From: Ichthyophis bannanicus
Taxonomy: Eukaryota > Chordata > Amphibia > Gymnophiona > Ichthyophiidae
NCBI GenBank assembly: GCA_033557465.1
Contig: JAWIIG010000039.1
Coordinates: forward strand, 62,001 to 126,000
Reading direction: 5' to 3'
DNA length: 64,000 bases
Positions within the stretch are counted from its first letter, which is position 1; every line of letters starts with the position of its first letter. Position numbers and translations under genes: made by a program. Below, one piece after another: positions 51,664-61,316 of this stretch. The notes beneath the pieces are model-generated. The model was not told the DNA's origin, searched no databases, and saw nothing but the letters and a program-made list of their open reading frames with translations.

Positions 51664-52760
51664 AGTCACCCCCTTTTTCTAGTTTAAATGCATATCCACA
51701 TATTGCTTGAATTTTTCACTTAGGATTCTTTTCCCTGTGATAAGAGAGACGTAGTCCATCAGCACAGTATAGCCTCTTGTTGTTCCATCTGTTGCCCCAG
51801 TCGCCAATAAATCTGAATCCTCCTTGTTTGCACCAGGTCTGGAGCCATGCATTAAAGCTTTTAATGCAATGCAGCCTTTTTGCCCCCTTACCAAGAACAG
51901 GTAGAACCTCTGAGAATGCAACAGTGTTAACAATGGGCTTGAGTTTCTCTCCCAAAAATTGGAAGTCCTTTTCGACTGTAGAAGCACGGTTTCTAGCCAG
52001 GTCATTTGTGCCCAAGTGGATAATAATACTTTCTGCTCTAAGTACTTCAACAACATGGTTTGTATTCCTGCTGGCTGAAGAGCCTGGGAGGCACTTGACT
52101 ATGTTCTCTCCTTTGAGCTGTGTTCCAAGTTGGTGCCACTGATGATGGAGTCACCAAGTTGGTGCCACTGATGATGGAGTCACCAAGTTGGTGCCACTGA
52201 TGATGGAGTCACCAAGTAGTAGTAGTTTGCTAAGGTTTTCTTCATATTTGGTCCTTTAGCAGGAGATTGGGCATTGTCTGTCTCATTTAAGGGCCCTTCA
52301 GTTTCTTTGGATTGGGCATCCTCTTTTGCCAAGGCAGAGAAGGCATTATGCAGGGATATCGCCTGTTGCATACGATGCCTCTGGGTCACAGGTCGCAATC
52401 TACCAGAACACACTGTGATCCATTTGTTCCTGGGGTGTTTGATTCTTTGTGGGAGCTGTGGTGGACATTGTTCAGTTTGTATTCTAGAAGAGGTGTGCTT
52501 CATTGCAGCCAGTTCCTCCCTCAGTAGGGTCACCTCTATATGCATGGCAGCTAGGTCTTCCCTTAGTAAAGTCAGTTCTTTATACATGGCAGCTGTCCTG
52601 AGGCACAGAGGACAAGCTCTTAGGTTCCAAATGATTCGTTTTGGAATGAATGTATTGCAGTTATTGCACTGAATACAAGACATGCTGAATAAGTAGTGCT
52701 AGAAGGAGAAGATGAAGAAGAGGAAAGGAATTAGATGATGTGGACTTTAACCCAGGTTAA
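51664..52760 (-). pseudogene. CR1-B ORF1 with zinc-binding motif and SGNH-type esterase
   Basis: CR1 ORF1 proteins carry a zinc-binding N-terminus and a GDSL/SGNH hydrolase thought to help in the retrotransposition complex. The N-terminus (52180-52683) has CIQCNNCNTFIPKRI, then ACPLC, giving CX2CX2C-type cysteines, followed by repeated LREDLAAM/LREELAAM heptad-like blocks. The esterase part has GDSIISG-type codons (52183-52211), HLGTNDLARNRAST (GTND block, about 51990) and DGLRLSYH (51745-51770). A 29-base triplication across the GDS motif puts the N-terminal and esterase parts in different frames, and another frameshift lies near 51720-51780. Confidence 0.8.
52125..52211. repeat. 29-bp unit in three tandem copies
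   Basis: The unit runs 52125-52153, 52154-52182 and 52183-52211, apparently identical (CCAAGTTGGTGCCACTGATG followed by ATGGAGTCA). On the minus strand it codes the esterase nucleophile motif. Because 29 is not a multiple of three, each extra copy shifts the frame. Confidence 0.95.
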
Positions 52761-52795
52761 AAGGATAGTATGTGACTACTATATAGGCAATGCAG

Positions 52796-54300
52796 CCCCC
52801 TGGCATGGGTGATCGACCAACTTGCCCTGAACCCATTGTTCGAGATCAGACGAATGCAGCCATGCACCGATGGCCCAAGGCAAACTTTAAGCACTCACGG
52901 ACGGCTTTACACAGGCCCTTGAAGCGCTGCAAAGGTTCCTCGGAGAGACCAGCCGAGACCCCGGCGAGTTTCTTCGCTGGGTCCCTCAGGTACATGCCCA
53001 TGTACAGCTGGTAGGCCTGGATCTGACAAGTCAGCATTGAACCCTGGAAGCACTTTCTGCAGAGGGCATCCAAGTTGCGGGCCTCCATGCCATGGAGTTG
53101 TGCGGCAGCTGTAACTTCTGAAACCCAGGGCTCCGGCAGACTCGATATATTGAGTCGCTCCAGGATCGGAGGCACGGGTACAGTGCCTCCGATCCTGGAA
53201 CAGGCCTCATACTGGAGGATCTCGAGCTCGTCGGTTCAGGGATCCTCCTCGGACTCCGTGGGGAATGCCAATGGCCTTGGAGATATCCCACACGAAGTAC
53301 AAGAACCTCATGTCCCCCGGGGGGGGGGGGGGAACATTCTCAGAGGCTCAGATACCAAGGAATCAGATGGTACATCCCTGTGTCGGCAGGTATCCGGGGA
53401 CTCCTCATCCTCGGTTTCCCACGCCAATGTCTCAGGTATCGAGGGCCCCGGCGCCGACTACCCTGACGCCAGCAGGCTCAGCGGCGATGACCTTGGTCCT
53501 GAACAGGAGGCCGAGAGAGACCTCGGTCGAGTATCTAATCGAGCCTGAAGGGCTTTGAGGATCGGTTCGGCCTCCAGGGTCGATGTCGGCGTCAAGGGCC
53601 TGGTGGTCGGGGCGGAAGAACCGGACAGGCCGGCTATCAGCGCCCACTGCTGCTCCACGAAGGCAGTGAAACTGCACTCCAAGGCCGCCATTCTGTACTC
53701 GAGTCCGGAAGGCTCCACAGCCACCCACTCGGGCCCGATGCCGGTTTCCCCAGAGGGGAGTCCTCAAGGACAGATGGTACTTGCCTCGGCTGATCCATTT
53801 CTCGATGTGGCATCTTTGTCGGATGCTCAGTCTCCGAAGGTCCCGGCCGGTGCTCAGGGCTCCGCGACCGGCCTCGGGAGGAGCCTGGTCGCTTGGAGCT
53901 ATCCAGAGATGCCGCCTTCGAGGATTTCTTCTTCCTCTTGTGCTCCCTCGAGGGAGACCCCCTTTCTGAGGAATCTCGACACTGCTCGGGCTCGGACAGC
54001 TCCACCTGAGACGTGGAGGCCTTGGAAGAGATCCTGGCTCTCAGAGGCAAGGACACGGAAAAAATCCTATCATGCTGCTGCTGGTGGCTCTTCAGGGCCT
54101 TCGAGGATATTTTCCTACACGGGCCACAGACGGGTCATGGTTGGGCCCAAGGCATCAGTCATGCGTATCAGTAAGAGACATCAGCTTCACACACCGACCG
54201 CATTTTTTAAACCTGCTGGCAGCCATCGGGGGAAAAAGGGCCCCTGCAAGGTCGAAAACTCGGGCTGCCAGTGAAAAAGAAAAAAAGGCGCAAACACCAG
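52796..54300 (-). pseudogene. DIRS2-1 gag, N-terminal and central parts
   Basis: Central blocks at 52846-53291 (LNISSLPEPWVSEVTAAAQL, RNLDALCRKCFQGSML, YQLYMGMYLRDPAKKL) equal LDAFGRKIFQASML and YSLYMGMFLKEV of DIRS1 gag. Further up, 53637-54056 is a Ser/Arg-rich stretch (REHKRKKKSSKAASLDSS), and 54155-54250 has FKKCGRCVKLMSLTDTHD, the N-terminal zinc region. A run of about 14 G at 53319-53332 and several frameshifts break it. It joins the fragment at 13484-13934 across CR1-B. Confidence 0.7.
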
Positions 54301-54479
54301 TTACAAAGGACAAAAAACGAAAAATAGAGACTGACTCGATACCGACGTACCGAGCCGAAGGTGGGAAGAGGTACCGGTGTAGACCAGTCGATAAAGACAG
54401 AAAAAAAAATGTCAACTTTTTTACGGGGACATACGAACTACGTCCGAAGGGCTCCGTAGAAAAAAAGGAGACTGAGCAA

Positions 54480-54555
54480 GATGGCACCTTTGGGCGGGAA
54501 GGGGACCGCGCATGCGTGATGGCAACTCCCAAAGGCTTTCTGCTTGTTCCCGGAG
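54480..54555 (-). repeat. Right ITR of DIRS2-1 (short)
   Basis: CAAGATGGCACCTTTGGGC, CGCATGCGTGATGGC, CCCAAAGGCTTTC, then TGCTTGTTCCCGGAG. The CATATGTGAGGAC block present in the DIRS2-0 right ITR (59694-59712) is missing, so this end carries an internal deletion. Confidence 0.75.
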
Positions 54556-54860
54556 TAAATATTTCTTTCACTCAACGTGTAAGCAAACTCTGGAATTTGT
54601 TACCAGAGGATGTAGTAAAAGCTGTTAGTGTAGCTGGGTTTAAAAAAAGATTTGGACAAGTTCCTGGACGAAAGGTCCATAAATCATTATTAAAAGGGAC
54701 CCAGGATATCAATGTTTGACCCAGTACAAGCATTGTGGAACCTGTGTCTTTTGGGGAAACTGCTAAGTACTTATGACCTAGAATGGCCACTGTTGGAAAC
54801 AGGATACTGGGCTTGATGTACCTTGGTCTGACCCAGTATGGCATATCTTATGTTCTTATG
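54556..54860 (+). mobile_element. CR1-X 3' end, second piece
   Basis: FTQRVSKLWNLLPEDVVKAV-like and FKKRFGQVPGRKVHKSLL codons, then the CR1-A-type 3' UTR (GATACTGGGCTTGATG, CTGACCCAGTATGGC) ending TTCTTATG. It continues from 3228. Confidence 0.85.
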
Positions 54861-55640
54861 ACCCTGTTTTTACAGAATCTGGTATATGGAGCCTCTGCCA
54901 CTAGGGCATGGAGCTCACTGACCCTGCGAGCGGAGGTGAGCGCCACCAGAAGAAGTATCTCATGTAGCAGGTAACCAGAGGCTCAAATGGTGGGCAAGTT
55001 AGCTGCACCATCAATACGTTGAGGTCCCATTCCATTGCAGGAGGGGGGGTTGGGGGTTTGGACAGCAGTCGTCCTCTCAAGAAGCGGGTCAGAGGCTGGA
55101 CCAAGAGGTGCTTGCCTTCAACGGGGTGGTGATGCACCACCAGGGCACTGAGGTGCATTCTAATGGAGTTTGATTTAAGCCTGGATTGCGAAAGGTGAAA
55201 GAGGTACTGCAGCACAAGCTGCAGCGGGCAGGAGAACAGTTTCACCCATTGCTCCTCGCACCAAATCGAGAACCTGCACCATTTGAAGACATAAGCCCTC
55301 CTGGTGAGGTCCTACGGGAGGCCAGCAGGATCTCCTCCACTTCTCCTGAAAGATTGAAAGGGGCCAAGGTCACCATTTCAGTAGTCATGCCGTCAGGGCC
55401 CCAGGTTGGGGTGCAGGAGAGAGCCCTCTTCCTGAGACAAGAGCCCTGGGGAGTTCTCCAAGTAGACTGGAGTTTCCACTGACAACAGAAGAGTAACGGG
55501 TACCATGGAGGCCTGGGCCACAGAATCAGTGACACCTTGGCACAAAGAGCCTTGAAAGAGTTTTGGCAATCGGCGGCGTGGGTGGGAAGGCATACACAAG
55601 ACCTTCCGACCACAGCATGAGAAAAGCATCTGCTGCCATC
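54861..55640 (-). pseudogene. DIRS2-0 tyrosine recombinase, N-terminal and core
   Basis: The core (54901-55245) reads LFSCPLQLVLQYLFHLS, RLKSNSIRMHLSALVVH, WDLNVLMVQLTCPPFEPLV. The upstream segment (55242-55640) codes the FNLSGEVEEILLASRRTSPGG region with the KW-type N-terminal block in another frame. It carries on at 2980. The Arg of catalytic box I lies at the CR1-X edge and is altered (PLAGSVSSM in frame). Confidence 0.75.
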
Positions 55641-56360
55641 CAGGATAGGTGGGGCTGCTGGGAGCAGAAGCGGGGCAACTGGTAGTTGTCCGGCTGGTAA
55701 AAATGTCTACCCATGGGGTCTCCCAGAGACAGAAGAGCCAGATGAGTACTCTGGGGTCCAGCTGCCACTTGTGCAGCTAGAGGATCCTGCTCAGTTTGAA
55801 CACCAGAGAATAGTCCTGGTCTGGTAGGTATACAGCCTGTAGGAGTATTACCTGACAATCTGCATAGGAGCAGAGTGTCGTCGCTTCACAGCAGAGGGTG
55901 CGAGACCCCGTGCCCACCTGCTTGTTCATATAGAACATTGCCACCTGATTGTCTGTTTGGATCAGCACCGGCTGGTACCTCAAGTGGTGGCAGAATGCTC
56001 GGAGGGCTAAATATATTGCCCGAAGCTCCAGGAGGTTCATCTGCTGGTTGGCTTCAGCTTGTGACCAGCTGCCCTGGGTATGAAGTTCTTCACAGTGGGC
56101 GCCACATCCCAGCAGGGAGGCATCCACTGTGAGGACTCAGAGGGCTTGTGGTTTGGAATGGCATCCCTGTCTGAAGGTGTTGGAGGTTTTGCCACCAAGT
56201 CAGAGATACCGCCAGCTGGTGGGTCACTGACACTGTCTTGGAGACGGCCCATGGCCTGTGTCCACTGCTCCACTAAGCTGCCCTCATGTGCAGATAGGTG
56301 TCTGGGGTGACATGGGCCGTGGAGGCCATGTGCCAGAGTAGGCACCGTAGAAGCCAAGCT
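55640..56360 (-). pseudogene. DIRS2-0 RNase H
   Basis: MDASLLGCGAHCEEL, MNLLELRAIYLALRAF, IQTDNQVAMFYMNKQVG and LQAVYLPDQDYSLVFKLSRIL (55777-56127) give the Asp, Glu, Asp positions; the last Asp (usually in ADRLSR) is changed to FKLSR. The downstream VDLF-type segment is at 55526-55780. Inactive by both mutation and frameshift. Confidence 0.8.
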
Positions 56361-56384
56361 GACACCGAGGAACGGTGTTGCACG

Positions 56385-57060
56385 TCAGCGGCTAGTGCCC
56401 CAAGACGATCGACCCAGTACAGGGGAAGGCAGGCCTTTGCTTGAAGAGTGTCTAGCCCTGCCCCTATGAACTCCAGACATTGTGTCGGGAAGGGATGGGA
56501 TTTGGGGTAGTTTATCACGAACCCGGGATGTTGTAGGACCTGGATGGTGCATGCCATGGCCTGCTGCACCTCTGTGGCAGTGCCTGCTTTCATGAGCCAG
56601 TCGTCCAGGTAGGGGAAGACAAATACCCCCTGGAGTTAGAGGAAGGCGGCCACTACCACCAGGCATTTGGTGAAGACACTGGGGGAGGACACAAGGCTAA
56701 AAGGGTAGTACCCTGTACTGGTAGTGGCCACGCCCCATCATGAAGCGCAAGTACTGCCTGTGGCTGGGGTGAATGAGGATGTGGGTAGAGACATTCTTCA
56801 GAGCCAAGGAGCATAGCCAGTCTCCCTGCTGGAGATAAGGCAGCAATGTTCCAAGGGAGAGCAACGTGAGCTTCTCCCTCACCAGGAACCTGTTCAGGTT
56901 TCGCAGGCCCAGGATAGGCCTTAGGCCCCCTGTTTTTTCTGGCACAAGGAAATACCTGGAGTAGAACCCTTTGCCCCTGAGATCTTGGGATACTGGTTCC
57001 ACTGCCTTGTCCTCGAGAAGACCAGTGAGTTCCTTCAGTAGAAGGTCCCAGTGAAGGGGA
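56385..57060 (-). pseudogene. DIRS2-0 reverse transcriptase
   Basis: GKGFYSRYFLVPEKTGG, LGLRNLNRFLVREKL, CSLALKNVSTHILIHPSHRQY (first catalytic Asp of DLKD replaced: LALKN) and YRVLPF at 56697-57002; VFPYLDDWLMKAG (second motif intact) near 56580-56630 in another frame; QVLQHPGFVINYPKS and CLEFIGAGLDT after it. Dead RT. Confidence 0.85.
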
Positions 57061-57219
57061 GACCAGGGGGATCTCCCGGGAAGAAAGGAGGAGGTAGTCC
57101 TCCTTGACCTCCTGAAGTGCCCAGGAGTTGGTGATTAATGGCCACCTGTGGGCATAATGAATCAGACATCCCCCTGTGGGCTACTGTCCTCCTTGGGGTA
57201 AAGAGGCTATGGGGTAAGA
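57061..57219 (-). pseudogene. RT/gag junction of DIRS2-0
   Basis: It codes SPGRSPWSPLHWDLLLKEL-like codons in broken frames, corresponding to the segment before the RT start in DIRS2-1 (13484-13600). No separate gene. Confidence 0.45.
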
Positions 57220-57494
57220 GGGAGGAGTAGCCTAGTGGTTGGAGAAAAGGTACTTCAGGCCGGAAGGTCAGGGGTTCAAATCCCACTAGAGGACAGCAAC
57301 CTTGGGCCGGAAGGACTGGGGTTTCTAGTCCCACAGATGCTCCTTGTGGTCTTGGGCAAGCCACTTAACCCTCCATAGCCCTTGTTCAGTGTATGTGTCT
57401 CATATCCCCGCGTGTTAAATGTATCCCCCAACTGTGTTGTGACCGCTTTGACTGAAGGATAAGGCGGTATACAAAAACTGTCTAAATAAATAAA
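57220..57494 (+). mobile_element. tRNA-headed SINE, subtype 1, in DIRS2-0
   Basis: A-box GTAGCCTAGTGG, B-box GGTTCAAATCC, common body (GTCTTGGGCAAGCCACTTAA), GACCGCTTTGACTG and an (AAAT)n tail. Same subtype as 331-614. Confidence 0.88.
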
Positions 57495-59300
57495 TGCCCA
57501 AGGAGTCAAAAGCTCCCCCTTGGTTGGGCCGGAGCAGATGACTGGGGCTTGGGAGCTCTCTCTTTACAAGGGCCTTGCCCATGACCCTTGGCCTGCCGAC
57601 CCTGTTGGGGATCCAGGAAGGTCTGAAAATGTGGGTAGTTTTTGTAAGCAGCAACTTTCTTCGGGTAAAAGGGCTTTTTACCAGAGTCCTTCCATTGGGG
57701 AGGGCCAGCGGTGTTTTTGGAGAGCCTGGTCCTCGTCATGAACTCAGTCTCCAACTTGGCAGCCTTTTCAGTCATGGGTTTACCAAAGAGGTTCTCCCCT
57801 TGGCATGGGACATCGACCAATTTGTCCAGAACCCATTGCTAGAGGTCGGAAGACTATAGCCAAGCCTGGCCTCTCACTGATGCCTGCTGCGGCTACTCTA
57901 GTCGCTGACTCAAAGCTGTCATAGGCTGCTCAAGTCATGAATTTGGAGCACTCATGGATGGCCTTGGACAGGTTCCTGAACTGCTGCAGGGGTTCCTTGG
58001 AGAGCCCACCAAGTCTCTCAGATACATGCTCATGTACACACCTGGTTGGCCTGGATCCTGCCGAGAAGCATCGAGCCCTGGTAGCACTTTCGCCAAGGGC
58101 ATCCAAGGTGCAGACCTCCCTACCCGGGAGCACCAAGGAGCGTGTCTTCTAGCTCTTGAGATAACGCACAGCCAACTCCACCACTATGGAGTTATGCGGC
58201 AGCTTTGACTTCTGGAAGTCTGGTACATCGAGTTGAGCCACTTACTCACAACAGGTACCAATGCCTGTGTCTCCCACATAAGGAGCATTAGCCGTTCCAA
58301 GATGGGTGGAATAGGTACTGTGAGCGATTCCCTCAGTGGGGCCTCATATTCAAGAATTTCTAATTCCTCCTTCTGAGGGTCCTCCTCCGATTCAGTCAGG
58401 AATGCGAGGGCTTTTGACATATCCTGCATGAAGTCAAGGAATGCCATGTCCTCGGGCAGGGACTGACACTGGAGCTCAGAGGGTGGTGAGTCCGAGGGGA
58501 CATCGCGGTGGCATCGGGTGTCCAGAGACTCCTCGTCCTCCCATTCCAAGAAGTCGATGGAAGTATGGAGACTCCGCGGCTGGTGCTGTGTGTGCTAGCT
58601 GGGGAAGACTTCGGTCCCATCGAATGGGACCCGGATCGAGACTTAGATCAAGGATCGACTTGAGGCCATTTGCTTTCTAGGATCAGCCAGGCCTCTGGAA
58701 CATCCTCAACGAGGGCCGGTGATCTGGGCGGAGGAACTAGTAGTACCGTACAGTAACGCCCACTGCATGTCCATAAAGGCAGTCAGGCTGTGCTCCAGGG
58801 CTGCCATCCTGAATTAAAGTCCAGAAGGCTCTGCAGCCATCGGTGCAGACACTGAGGAACTCAGGCCCTGTGCCAATTCTCCCGAAGGTGAGTCCTCAAC
58901 GAGGAAAGGCTCTGGCGTCCAAAACCGATTTGCAGCCGATTCTTTCTGGACAATCTTGGTAGGCTGCTCCCACTCCGATCCCTCGGACAAGCGTCGTGGA
59001 CTGCGGGACCTGGCTCAGGGCTTAAACGACCTGTCGGAATTTGTCCAGGGACACTGCCTTCGAGTGTTGTTTCTTCTTGTCTTCCCTCGAGAGACACCCC
59101 TTTTCTGAAGGGCCACGGCATCGAACGGTGTCTGCAGTGGCACCACAGGATTCCATGGCTTCAGAGGGGGCCTTGACCTTTGGAGCAGAGGGCTCCGGGA
59201 AGAACTTGTCGTGATACTGCTGATGGCTCGAGGGCCTTGGTGGATATCTTTTTGCACAGACCACAAGCCGCGGGGTTGTGGTCCAGCCCTAGGCAGCAGT
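57495..59300 (-). pseudogene. DIRS2-0 gag
   Basis: The C-terminal part (57506-57820) has CQGENLFGKPMTEKAAKLE and KKPFYPKKVAAYKNYPHF. The middle (57930-58549) has MAFLDFMQDMSKALAFL, LEILEYEAPLRESLTVPI, PILERLMLLMWETQ and CTLDALGESATRA. The Lys/Ser-rich zone and zinc-like N-terminus lie at 58860-59300 (PGPAVHDAC, then a DHNPA-type His region). Several frameshifts. The block order equals that of DIRS1 gag despite low similarity. Confidence 0.75.
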
Positions 59301-59569
59301 CATGTGTGTCGGTGAGGGACATTATTTTGGCACACCGATCACAAAATCACTGGCAGCTATGGGGAAATAAAGTACCCCAGCGAGGTCGAAAACCCACGGT
59401 ACTGCCAGTTGGAAAAAAGCCGTGAGGGCACCAAGATGAGGAAAAAAAAAGTATAGGGCAGATAGCGGGAACAGTACCCGTGTGCAACCAGAGTGTGTGA
59501 AACTCAGGTTGAGAATAATCAACTTTTTCAGAGGGAAACCAGGCAAAGGTCCGTAGGGCTCTGCAGAAA
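59301..59569 (-). other. 5' untranslated region of DIRS2-0
   Basis: Between the gag start and the right ITR. A-rich stretches (GAGGAAAAAAAAAGTATAGG) and no open frame of interest. It is equivalent to 54250-54480 in DIRS2-1. Confidence 0.5.
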
Positions 59570-59732
59570 AGAGGAGACTGAGCAAGATGGCACCCTTGGA
59601 AGGGAAGGGCACCACGCATGCATGGTAGCATCTCCCAAAGGCTCTCTTTGAAACCGGGGAGGTGCTTCTGCAAGGGCTCCCTCTGTGCCGTCACCCATAT
59701 GTGAGGACTGACTTCCTGCTTGTTCCCGGAGA
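59570..59732 (-). repeat. Right ITR of DIRS2-0
   Basis: GCAAGATGGCACCCTTGG, CACGCATGCATGGTAGC, CCCAAAGGCTCTC, CACCCATATGTGAGGACTG and TGCTTGTTCCCGGAGA. It is the inverted partner of the left ITR at 2194-2420. Confidence 0.8.
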
Positions 59733-60345
59733 ACTAGCTAAACTAAAAGTAGACAAAGCGATGGAACCAGATGGGATACATCCGAGAATACTGAAGGGCC
59801 TTTTCAATGTCTCTTTGGAGTCTGGAGTGGTGGCAGAGGCCTGGAGAGAGGCACATGTGGTCCCTATACACAAAAGCGGAAGGATGTGGTAGTCTAACCT
59901 CCGTGTTAAGTAAATTATTGGAAATGCTGCTGAAAGAGAAAATAGTGAGGTTTCTGGAGTCCAATGGATTAAAGGATCGGAGGCAGCATGGATTCACCAG
60001 AGGTAGGTCTTGTCAGACAAATCTGATTGATTGCTTTGATTGGGTGACCAGGGAGTTGGACCAAAGGAGAGCCCTAGATGTGGCATACTTGGATTTCAGT
60101 AAAGACTTTGACACCGTTCTATACATACTGAGCATCCTAGGGATGGACCCTAAAGTTACTGATATGGTTAGAAATTGGTTGTGTGGGAGGGCACAGGTAA
60201 ACTGTGCTCATTCTGAGGATGAGGTGGTTACCAGTGGTCTGCCACAGGAATCTGTCCTTGGTCCGATTCTTTTTAACATCTTTGTTAGTGATATTGCAGA
60301 AGGGCTGTCAGGTAAGTGTTGCCTCTTTGCAGATGATACCAAAAA
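59733..60345 (+). pseudogene. CR1-C-type ORF2 fragment
   Basis: LAKLKVDKAMEPDGIHPRIL, GVVAEAWREAHVVPIHKSG, the FLESNGLKDRRQHGF and GRSCQTNLIDCFDWVTRELD blocks, DVAYLDFSKDFDTVLY, SVLGPILFNIFVSDIAEGL and CLFADDTK. The second half is an open frame (59807-60355). It is cut at the ADDTK motif by the left end of DIRS3. The sequence is closest to CR1-C (28487-36940). Confidence 0.85.
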
Positions 60346-61051
60346 GAGTAATTAGACCTTACCTGCTAATTAGCATTCCTGAAGGAACTCCAGTCCAGTC
60401 CTTATCTTCTGGGTTGTGCCCACCTTCCAGCAGCGAGGAAACTGAGCACATCATCTTCTTTTGATGACCCCAGAGTACATATAGTACTGGCACCTCCCAC
60501 CAGCTTCAGTATCCTATTGGCAAAGCAAACTTAACGGAGAGACCAATTATGCAAACCAAACTATAACTTACTATAATTATAGCTATAACAAACACCAATC
60601 CCCCCTCCCTGGGAAAGGGTTATCCCCACCCCCCCCCCCCCCAAGAAGGGGAAGACTACCTGAGCCTGCCGCTGCCATTACTGTGGCTCCTTGCTCATCC
60701 ACATCCACACCGTCTTATCACCAGAGCCTCCCGTTGACAATGTTCCTGCTTTTATCTTCCGTGGCTCATCTGCTGCTTCGGGCCGTTGAAGCCTATTACG
60801 AATTAACAAAAGGACCTGGGAGGGATCAGGGACTGGACTGGAGTTCTTTCAGCAATGCTAATTAGCAGGTAAGGTCCTAATTACACTTTCCTAAGTGTCT
60901 CTCCAGTCCAGTCCCTATCGTATGGGATGTAACAGAGCAGTTCAAGCCTGGGAGGGGCCTGCAAGGCCAGCCCAAAGCACAGATCCTCCAAATCCCGCAT
61001 CCCCAGAGGCGAGAATGTCCAATCTGTAATGCTTGTCAAAGGTGTGCAGAG
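60346..61051 (-). mobile_element. DIRS3: left end of a third DIRS family
   Basis: The left terminus (AGTAATTAGACCTTACCTGC, then GAACTCCAGTCCAGTCC) is repeated as its reverse complement at 60828-60885 (GGACTGGACTGGAGTTC, then GCTAATTAGCAGGTAAGG). The complement is followed by TTTCCTAAGTGTCTCTCC and AGTCCAGTCCCTATCG, which should match the missing right end. That is the ITR-ICR layout of DIRS1 and DIRS2 with unrelated sequence. The rest is GC-rich leader plus the start of the YR end (60930-61051), cut by DIRS1-D. A run of about 15 C lies at 60631-60645. Confidence 0.7.
60828..60930 (-). repeat. Internal complementary region of DIRS3
   Basis: Its first half is complementary to the DIRS3 left end at 60346-60405. 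The second half has the shared motif CTCCAGTCCAGTCCCTATC, expected to be complementary to the right end outside this window. Confidence 0.7.
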
Positions 61052-61260
61052 AAAGCACAGTTACTTACCTGTAACAGGTGATCTCTGGGAACAGCAGGAA
61101 TTAGTCCTCACATATGGGTACGTCGGTACCGACGGAGCCTGCGCGGGAAAGCTCCCCAGCTTCCCAGAAGGAAGCTTTTGGGGCCTCCCACTGCACATGC
61201 GCGCTGCCTTCCCGCCTTCCTGACCAGCTCTCCTCAGTTCGAGTTTATAGCTGAGACAAT
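61052..61260 (-). repeat. Left ITR of DIRS1-D
   Basis: AAAGCACAGTTACTTACC, CCTCACATATGGGTACG, GTCGGTACCGACGG and CTGCCTTCCCGCC. The same layout as DIRS1-A. Confidence 0.9.
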
Positions 61261-61316
61261 AGAGAGAGGAAAGGAAGATAGATAGAAGATACAACTCCTA
61301 GGGGAGGTGGGTGGGT

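Larger units (their letters stand above)
13935..52795 (-). mobile_element. CR1-B: nearly complete CR1 LINE in eight pieces
   Basis: The pieces from 3' to 5' are 13935-14250, 28413-28486, 36941-37106, 43936-44314, 44736-44870, 46434-48327 and 51664-52795; the CR1-A/BovB insert (48328-51663) separates ORF2 from ORF1. Each junction is supported by coding continuity. For example LCSVLETI at 43936 continues as KDVKRLETVQRKATKMI at 37106, and a CTGAAAGGGTGATGG codon string crosses the DIRS1-B site. The summed length is about 4 kb, near a full CR1. ORF1 has an SGNH-type esterase and ORF2 has EN and RT. It inserted into the gag of DIRS2-1, with loss of about 20 target bases and no visible duplication. 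Confidence 0.8.
3229..54555 (-). mobile_element. DIRS2-1: DIRS retrotransposon carrying ~46 kb of nested insertions
   Basis: The pieces, in order, are 3229-3256 (outer left end), 8735-10657 (ITR, ICR, YR), 12240-13934 (RNase H, RT, end of gag) and 52796-54555 (rest of gag, right ITR). Removing the inserts gives about 5.4 kb. The gag join is supported because 13934 stops and 52796 resumes at points about 20 bases apart in the continuous gag of DIRS2-0 (57770-57800). The insertions are a SINE/CR1-A cluster, solo LTR-1 and CR1-B. The RT active-site aspartates are lost in a frameshift, so the copy is dead. Confidence 0.75.
2981..54860 (+). mobile_element. CR1-X: 5'-truncated CR1 LINE 3' end, split by DIRS2-1
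   Basis: The pieces are 2981-3228 and 54556-54860. The first reads as the CR1 RT C-terminus (RRATKMVKGME, then the [10 protein letters not shown] and [10 protein letters not shown] blocks). The second carries on from the next codon region (FTQRVSKLWNLLPEDVVKAV-like) into the CR1 3' UTR and its terminal ATGTTCTTATG. In the uninterrupted CR1-A copy (8410-8734) these blocks are adjacent. CR1-X is therefore the target of DIRS2-1, and it sits itself in the YR gene of DIRS2-0. It is non-coding now. Confidence 0.75.
2194..59732 (-). mobile_element. DIRS2-0: outermost DIRS retrotransposon, split by a 52-kb nested insertion
   Basis: Two separated pieces form one element. Positions 2194-2980 hold the left ITR, the internal complementary region and the end of the YR gene. 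Positions 54861-59732 hold the remaining YR, RNase H, RT, gag and right ITR. The join is supported because 2941-2980 and 54861-54900 abut at the same YR point that is continuous in DIRS2-1 near 9650-9740. Removing the CR1-X insertion (2981-54860) leaves about 5.7 kb, a normal DIRS length, including one SINE (57220-57494). All coding parts carry frameshifts. It is flanked on the left by a SINE tail and on the right by CR1 sequence that do not match each other, so the original target is not recovered. Confidence 0.75.

Noticed and set aside
48313..51673. Inverted 9-base words GGGGGTGAC and GTCACCCCC flanking the CR1-A/BovB insert
   Set aside because: Noted as possible terminal inverted repeats, but they lie in host CR1-B sequence and the insert has a normal CR1 3' end; more likely coincidence or local rearrangement.
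53555..54274. 239-codon plus-strand frame
   Set aside because: Antisense of the DIRS2-1 gag. It has no independent motif and the opposite strand aligns with other gag copies.
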